Part shown: positions 7,780-11,768 of the stretch, one piece after another | Layout of the letters: each line of letters starts with the position of its first letter | Position numbering within the stretch: position 1 is the first letter of the stretch | Assembly: GCA_964626405.1 (NCBI GenBank) | Contig: CAZVFE010000054.1 | Location: 1-11,768 of the forward strand | Direction of reading: 5' to 3' | Length of the DNA: 11,768 bases | Origin: CAZVFE01 sp964626405 | GTDB taxonomy: Bacteria > Bacteroidota > Bacteroidia > Cytophagales > Spirosomataceae | Notes under the pieces: model-generated | The model's input: only the letters and a program-made list of their open reading frames with translations | Told to the model about the DNA's origin: nothing | Databases searched by the model: none | Program-made: the position numbers and the translations under genes

Positions 7780-7787
7780 TAATTTTG
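7780..7787 (+). promoter_or_regulatory. Probable -7 box for the Dabb-alkB unit
   Basis: TAATTTTG is a perfect TAnnTTTG match on the plus strand, placing the transcription start near 7792 and a leader of only about 13 bases before the ATG at 7805. No clear TTG is found 19-21 bases upstream, where the sequence would overlap the receptor's own -33 element, so the promoter may be weak or activator-dependent. Confidence 0.5.
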
Positions 7788-7804
7788 GGAATAATTTAAA
7801 AACT

Positions 7805-8116
7805 ATGGGAAATTTAATTCATAATGTATTTTTTACGTTAAAAAATCCGAATTCGAAGGAGGACAGAGATGCTTTATTAGAGGGTCTTAAAATTTTAAAG
7901 GGGATACCTCAGGTGAAGAAGGCACATATTGGGGTATTGGCTTCAACGGAGCAGAGGGATGTGGTAGATGTGGATTTTCAGGTAAGTGAGACGCTATTTT
8001 TTGATTCTGAGGAAGATCAGCAGATCTATCAGGACCATCCGATTCATCATGAATTTATTGCTAAATGCAGTTCATTATGGGCGAAAGTGAGGGTATTTGA
8101 TACAATTGATGTTTAA
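7805..8116 (+). CDS. Dabb (stress-responsive alpha/beta barrel) domain protein
   Basis: This 103-residue soluble protein has the single-domain ferredoxin-like fold of the Dabb family (stress-responsive A/B barrel). Matching features are the opening strand IHNVFFTLKN (residues 5-14) with the conserved His, the helix DALLEGLKILKGIP, the HIGV strand, the RDVVDVDFQVSETLFF segment, and the C-terminal YQDHPIHHEFIAKCSSLW block with its conserved HP..H. Family members usually form dimers. In bacteria most have no assigned reaction, and a few relatives act in polyketide cyclization or aromatic degradation. I assign the domain only, not a substrate. It is the first gene of a two-gene unit and its stop codon overlaps the alkB start by eight bases. 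It diverges from the TonB-dependent receptor across a short regulatory region. Confidence 0.88.
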   Translation: MGNLIHNVFFTLKNPNSKEDRDALLEGLKILKGIPQVKKAHIGVLASTEQRDVVDVDFQVSETLFFDSEEDQQIYQDHPIHHEFIAKCSSLWAKVRVFDTIDV

Positions 8117-8687
8117 TATTTTACCATATGATGGTGAGGCCAATTATTATGGGCCAATATTTCCTCCATTAAAGAGTAAAGAATTAGAAAAAATATTATT
8201 GGAGACAGTACCATGGGAGAATGATAGAATATTCATCTATGGTAGGGAGATTATTACCAAAAGGAAAATAGCCTGGTTGGGTACGAAGCCTTTTGAATAT
8301 CGATATTCAAAAAATACGAAGAAGGCATTGCCTTTTTCTCAGGTGGTGGAGGAGATAAAATCTTATGTGGAAGAATTGACGAAGGAAAGTTTTAATTCTT
8401 GTCTTTTGAATCTTTATCATTCTGGGGACGAATCTATGGGCTGGCATAGAGATAATGAACCAGAACTTAAAAAACAGGGAGCAATTGCCTCTTTAAGTTT
8501 TGGAGCAAACCGGATTTTTCAATTTAAACATATTGAGACAAAGGAAAAAATAGATATTGAATTAGAGTCTGGGAGTTTATTAATGATGAAGGGAATTATT
8601 CAAGACCATTGGTACCATCAATTGCCTAAACGCCTAAGGGTTCAAGAATCTCGAATAAACTTAACATTTAGAACGATTATTCAATAA
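8109..8687 (+). CDS. alkB: AlkB-like 2-oxoglutarate/Fe(II)-dependent nucleic acid dioxygenase
   Basis: The protein has 192 residues from the ATG at 8109. AlkB enzymes oxidatively remove alkyl lesions such as 1-methyladenine and 3-methylcytosine from DNA or RNA. The iron ligands are His113 and Asp115 in GWHRDNEPEL, and His170 in the segment DHWYHQLPKR. The 2-oxoglutarate-binding Arg is in SRINLTFR (Arg182, with Arg188 at the second conserved position). The stretches NLYHSGDESMGWHRD and IASLSFGANRIFQFK resemble the ALKBH2/3-like subgroup found widely in Bacteroidota rather than E. coli AlkB, which is slightly longer. The frame also offers a TTG at 8097, but the ATG at 8109 sits in ATGTTTAA, overlapping the stop of the preceding gene. 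That arrangement is typical of translational coupling and is therefore preferred. A strong terminator begins at the stop codon. Confidence 0.93.
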   Translation: MFNILPYDGEANYYGPIFPPLKSKELEKILLETVPWENDRIFIYGREIITKRKIAWLGTKPFEYRYSKNTKKALPFSQVVEEIKSYVEELTKESFNSCLLNLYHSGDESMGWHRDNEPELKKQGAIASLSFGANRIFQFKHIETKEKIDIELESGSLLMMKGIIQDHWYHQLPKRLRVQESRINLTFRTIIQ

Positions 8688-8711
8688 AAAAGGGGCTAAT
8701 AGCCCCTTTTT
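8687..8711. terminator. Bidirectional Rho-independent terminator (alkB / rpsA)
   Basis: The stem ggggct (8692-8697) pairs with agcccc (8701-8706) around the loop aat. It is extended by an A-run (8687-8691) and a T-run (8707-8711) to an 11-bp perfect stem. The flanking A and T tracts give a U-run in either direction, so it serves both convergent genes; alkB ends at its left foot and rpsA ends 20 bases to its right. Confidence 0.93.
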
Positions 8712-8731
8712 AAATTATAAGAAAAATAATA

Positions 8732-10609
8732 TTATTCTTCAGTTTTTTCAGTCTTTGTAGACTTTTTAGCTTTCGCTGCAGGTTTTTCTTCTTTTGCCTC
8801 TGCTTCTTTCTTCTCTAATTTTTTGATTGCCTGCTCTCTTTCAACTCCTTCCATTTGCTCTTTTAAAGCAGAAAGTGCGTCGATATCTCCCATTGTTGAT
8901 TTCTCAGCAGTTGGAGCTTTTTCCTTAGTTGCTTTTTTGGAAGCTTTTTTAGGAGCCGCTTCTTCTGAGGTTTCAATTGGGTCAGAGAATGTACGAGTAT
9001 GAGAAAGTGTAATTTTCTTATCATCTTTCAAAAACTCAGTTACTACGAAATCTAAAGATTCTCCTAATTCTGCAACAGACTCATCTGCTTTCACTAATTG
9101 CTTAATAGCAGCTGTTCCTTCGATACCATATGGTAATTCTAAGGTTGCAAATTTATCTGTTTTAGAAATGATTGAACATTTATGAATTGAACCTACAGTA
9201 AATACAGATTCAAAAGTATCCCAAGGGTTTTCTTCTAATTGTTTATGGCCTAATGCTAATCTTCTATTATCAGCATCTAATTCAATAACGATAACGTCTA
9301 ATGAATCTCCAACTTTAACGAATTCAGAAGGATGCTTGATTTTCTTAGTCCAAGACAAATCAGATACGTGAACTAAGCCGTCGATACCTTCTTCTAATTC
9401 AAGGAATAAACCGAAATTAGTTAAATTTCTAACAGTACCTTTATGTTTAGTACCTACAGCATATTTCTCTAATAAATCTTTCTTATCCCAAGGATCTTCT
9501 GTTAATTGTTTAACACCAAGAGACATTTTTCTTTCTTCTCTTTCTAATGTTAAAACAACTGCTTCCATCTCATCACCTACTTTAAGGAAATCTTGTGGAT
9601 TTCTTAAATGCTGTGACCAAGACATTTCAGAAACGTGAATTAAACCTTCTACACCAGGTAAAACTTCTAAGAATGCACCGTAATCGGCAACATTTACAAT
9701 TTTACCTTTAACTTTAGATCCAACTACTACCTCTTCAGATAATGCTTCCCAAGGATGAGCTTGTAATTGCTTCATACCTAATGAAATTCTCTTCTTATTT
9801 TCATCAAAGTCTAAAACAACCACTTGGATTTTTTGGTCTAATTTCAATAATTCTTGTGGGTGGTTAATTCTACCCCATGAAATATCTGTAATATGAAGTA
9901 ATCCGTCTACACCTCCTAAATCGATGAATACACCGAAATTAGTCATGTTCTTGATAACTCCTTCTAATACTTGACCTTTATCTAGGTTAGTCAAGATAGT
10001 TTCTCTTTGTTCTTCTAAATCTTTTTCGATTAATACTTTGTGAGATACTACCACGTTATTATTAGTATGGTTAATTTTAACCACCTTAATATCCATGTTT
10101 TTACCTACAAAAATATCGAAATCACGGATTGGCTTAACATCAATTTGAGAACCAGGTAAGAATGCCTCAATTCCATAAATATCGATGATTAAACCTCCTT
10201 TAGTACGACGCTTAACATAACCAGAAAGAACGCTATCTTCTTCAAGAGCCTTCTCAATGTTTGTCCAAGCACCCATAACTTTCGCTAATTTTCTTGATAA
10301 AATCAATTGTCCATTAGCATCTTCTTGGTTTTCAATATAAACTTCAACCTCATCACCAGCTTTTAAATCTGGCATATCTTTGAATTCAGAAGCAGAAACT
10401 AAACCGTCTGATTTAAAACCGATATTAACAATTACCTCACGGTCTGTTTTGCTAACAACGATTCCTTTTACAACTTCCTTTTCAGTGATTGAACTAATGG
10501 TAGCTTCGATTTGAGCTTCCATTTCTTTGATTTGAGCCTCTGTATAGTTAGCTCCAAATCCTTTTGACTGTAAATCGTTCCAGTCAAATTCTTTTTTGTT
10601 TTCTGACAT
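8732..10609 (-). CDS. rpsA: 30S ribosomal protein S1
   Basis: The 625-residue protein has six S1 (OB-fold) RNA-binding domains at roughly residues 44-106, 124-191, 212-281, 297-367, 384-456 and 471-538. Domains 3-5 carry the strongest consensus (TNFGVFIDLGGVDGLLHITD; GAFLEVLPGVEGLIHVSEMSW; TNFGLFLELEEGIDGLVHVS), while 1, 2 and 6 are more divergent, the pattern of full-length bacterial S1. S1 binds mRNA single strands and brings them to the 30S subunit, which matters in a phylum where most genes lack Shine-Dalgarno sequences. After residue 545 comes an 80-residue tail rich in Lys, Ala and Glu with a short helical segment (DIDALSALKEQMEGVERE), longer than in E. coli S1 (557 residues). The start is the first ATG, followed by SENKKEFDW. 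The gene has its own consensus promoter and a hairpin-bearing leader, and a terminator follows. Confidence 0.97.
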   Translation of the reverse strand: MSENKKEFDWNDLQSKGFGANYTEAQIKEMEAQIEATISSITEKEVVKGIVVSKTDREVIVNIGFKSDGLVSASEFKDMPDLKAGDEVEVYIENQEDANGQLILSRKLAKVMGAWTNIEKALEEDSVLSGYVKRRTKGGLIIDIYGIEAFLPGSQIDVKPIRDFDIFVGKNMDIKVVKINHTNNNVVVSHKVLIEKDLEEQRETILTNLDKGQVLEGVIKNMTNFGVFIDLGGVDGLLHITDISWGRINHPQELLKLDQKIQVVVLDFDENKKRISLGMKQLQAHPWEALSEEVVVGSKVKGKIVNVADYGAFLEVLPGVEGLIHVSEMSWSQHLRNPQDFLKVGDEMEAVVLTLEREERKMSLGVKQLTEDPWDKKDLLEKYAVGTKHKGTVRNLTNFGLFLELEEGIDGLVHVSDLSWTKKIKHPSEFVKVGDSLDVIVIELDADNRRLALGHKQLEENPWDTFESVFTVGSIHKCSIISKTDKFATLELPYGIEGTAAIKQLVKADESVAELGESLDFVVTEFLKDDKKITLSHTRTFSDPIETSEEAAPKKASKKATKEKAPTAEKSTMGDIDALSALKEQMEGVEREQAIKKLEKKEAEAKEEKPAAKAKKSTKTEKTEE

Positions 10610-10633
10610 AAAAAATATCTTGCCTTGGATACA

Positions 10634-10658
10634 TCAATGTGTCAGGCACTCACATTGA
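10634..10658 (-). promoter_or_regulatory. Hairpin in the rpsA leader
   Basis: In the transcript the arms TCAATGTG (10658-10651) and CACATTGA (10641-10634) form a perfect 8-bp stem around the nine-base loop AGTGCCTGA. The 3' foot is 24 bases before the rpsA start codon, within a predicted leader of about 79 bases. S1 autoregulates its own translation through leader structure in E. coli, so a similar role is possible here; this is inference. Confidence 0.5.
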
Positions 10659-10692
10659 AATTTAGTTAAACATAATTTTCCAAAATGGAGTG

Positions 10693-10723
10693 CAAAATTA
10701 GTCAAAAAAATGGATCTAACAAA
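10693..10723 (-). promoter_or_regulatory. Consensus Bacteroidota promoter of rpsA
   Basis: On the minus strand TTTG (10723-10720), a 19-base spacer and TAATTTTG (10700-10693) fit TTTG-N19-TAnnTTTG exactly. It lies in the 167-bp gap between galM and rpsA and predicts initiation near 10688. It is one of the best promoter matches in the window, fitting a highly expressed ribosomal gene. Confidence 0.82.
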
Positions 10724-10776
10724 AAAAATTACAATAAATTACTTATTCAAAATCAATGCTTTATGCGTCTTTCTCA

Positions 10777-11768
10777 TTATTTAACAAAAAACTGATAAAT
10801 GGTTGTGGAAATATTTTTTTCACCTGGCCTTAAAACGGTTGAGGGAAAATTAGGTTGATTAGGGGAATCTGGAAAATGTTGGGTTTCCAAACAAAATCCT
10901 GAACGTTTTCCCATTGCCACTCCTTCCGAAGAATTCAAGGTTCCATTCAAATGATTGGCTGAATAAAACTGTACAGCTGGTTCTGTGGTAAATACTTTCA
11001 TTCCTCTTCCTGATTCTGGCTCATATGCCTCGGCAGCAAAGATTAATTCCTTTTTCTTATTTTCAAAAACCCAACAATGGTCATATCCCGAACCCAATTG
11101 CAATTGTTCTTCATTTGCCTCAATTCTTTCTCCAATTCTATGGAAATCTAAGAAATCCATAGCGGTTCCTTTAACTTCGGCTAAATTTCCAAGAGGAATT
11201 AAATATTCATTTACTGGAAGGTATTTAGGGGCATTAATTTTCAATTCATGATTTAATACATCCTTAGAAAAATCTCCAGACAAATTAAAATAGGCATGGT
11301 TTGTTAAATTTAAAACGGTTGTTTTATCCGTTTCTGCTTCATAATCAATTTTTAGTTCATTAGAATTAGTCAGAGTATAAACCACTTTCACTTTTAGATT
11401 TCCAGGAAAGCCCTCTTCCATATCTTTTGAGAAATAGCTTAATTCTAATTTAGCCTCCTCTCCTGAAATTCTTTTGGCATCCCAGACCTTTTTATCGAAT
11501 CCTATTTTTCCTCCGTGTAAAGAATTGGGACCATTATTGACAAATAAATTATATTCTTTTCCATCCAAACTAAATTTACCATTGGCGATTCGGTTTCCAA
11601 ATCGGCCAATTAAGGCCCCAAAAGAACGGTTCTTGGTGGCATAGGTTTCAATATCAGGAAGATTTAAATTGACATTTTCAAATTTCCCATTTTTATCTGG
11701 GACGATTATATCAGTAATAATTCCTCCATAATTAATGATTTTTACTTGCATTCCATTGGAATTTTTTA
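10777..11768 (-). CDS. galM: Aldose 1-epimerase (galactose mutarotase), N-terminus beyond right edge
   Basis: The protein interconverts the alpha and beta anomers of galactose or glucose, feeding the Leloir pathway. The visible part starts at an in-frame Met (11751-11749), but the frame continues upstream to the edge as ...KNSNG-M. This matches the usual GalM N-terminus, where 'kNkNGMeVkItNYGGiit' is internal to the first strand, so the real start lies outside the window. Numbering from that Met, key residues are Arg54 in GRFGNRIANG, His79 in NSLHGG, His152 in LNLTNHAYFNLSG (general acid), Asp224 in GYDHCWVF, and Glu289 in FCLETQHFPDSPN (general base). All are conserved, so the enzyme is probably active. 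No export signal is visible because the end is missing; some Bacteroidota GalM proteins are lipoproteins. It is on the same strand as rpsA, but 167 bp away and separated by the rpsA promoter, so they are probably not a single operon. Confidence 0.93.
   Translation of the reverse strand, partial: KNSNGMQVKIINYGGIITDIIVPDKNGKFENVNLNLPDIETYATKNRSFGALIGRFGNRIANGKFSLDGKEYNLFVNNGPNSLHGGKIGFDKKVWDAKRISGEEAKLELSYFSKDMEEGFPGNLKVKVVYTLTNSNELKIDYEAETDKTTVLNLTNHAYFNLSGDFSKDVLNHELKINAPKYLPVNEYLIPLGNLAEVKGTAMDFLDFHRIGERIEANEEQLQLGSGYDHCWVFENKKKELIFAAEAYEPESGRGMKVFTTEPAVQFYSANHLNGTLNSSEGVAMGKRSGFCLETQHFPDSPNQPNFPSTVLRPGEKNISTTIYQFFVK

Noticed and set aside
8097..8108. TTG start giving AlkB four extra residues
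   Set aside because: The ATG at 8109 overlaps the preceding stop codon in a coupling arrangement and gives a normal AlkB N-terminus.
10985..11251. 88-codon plus-strand open frame
   Set aside because: It lies wholly antisense to galM, whose active-site motifs span the same bases; the translation has no recognizable domain.
11749..11751. ATG as the true start of galM
   Set aside because: The frame continues upstream to the edge, and the residues KNSNG before this Met match the internal first strand of GalM proteins.

Overview
The window looks like an ordinary chromosomal segment of a low-GC member of the Bacteroidota, possibly a Cytophagales/Cytophagia-type bacterium; the order is a guess. 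The evidence is the strong AT bias, start codons without Shine-Dalgarno sequences, at least two promoters with the Bacteroidota TTTG-N19-21-TAnnTTTG architecture, a TonB-dependent receptor with an N-terminal carboxypeptidase-regulatory-like domain, a GH95 glycosidase with a secretion signal, and a membrane-anchored regulator of a type common in this phylum.

Layout, left to right. (1) Bases 1-753 (minus) hold the N-terminal 251 codons of a multi-pass membrane protein that runs off the left edge; it is most likely an AraC-type regulator with a membrane sensor domain. (2) A 162-bp divergent spacer carries a perfect 13-bp inverted repeat (844-872) and leads into a LOG-family protein (916-1620, plus), followed by a two-way hairpin terminator. 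(3) A secreted GH95 alpha-L-fucosidase-type enzyme (1730-4147, minus) is divergent from a DUF5009/HGSNAT-like membrane acyltransferase (4211-5290, plus). (4) The acyltransferase ends one base from the end of a FecA-like TonB-dependent receptor (7691-5292, minus). The receptor promoter is visible and shows that the gene starts at an internal ATG, 36 bases inside the longest open frame. (5) Divergent from the receptor is a two-gene unit, a Dabb-domain protein (7805-8116) and an AlkB-type dioxygenase (8109-8687), which overlap by 8 bases. A strong bidirectional terminator follows. (6) rpsA (ribosomal protein S1, 10609-8732, minus) has six S1 domains, a long charged tail, a consensus promoter and a leader hairpin. 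(7) galM (aldose 1-epimerase, minus) runs off the right edge.

How the genes relate: the fucosidase and the acyltransferase share a 63-bp divergent spacer and may both act on cell-envelope or dietary glycans. There is no SusC/SusD pair, so this is not a classical polysaccharide utilization locus. galM fits general sugar catabolism. The Dabb and alkB pair looks translationally coupled. The rest are housekeeping or stand-alone genes. I saw no RNA gene, CRISPR array, insertion sequence, phage or defence system, and no obvious new multi-gene system. The best leads are regulatory: the 844-872 palindrome, the repeats around the receptor promoter, and the rpsA leader hairpin.
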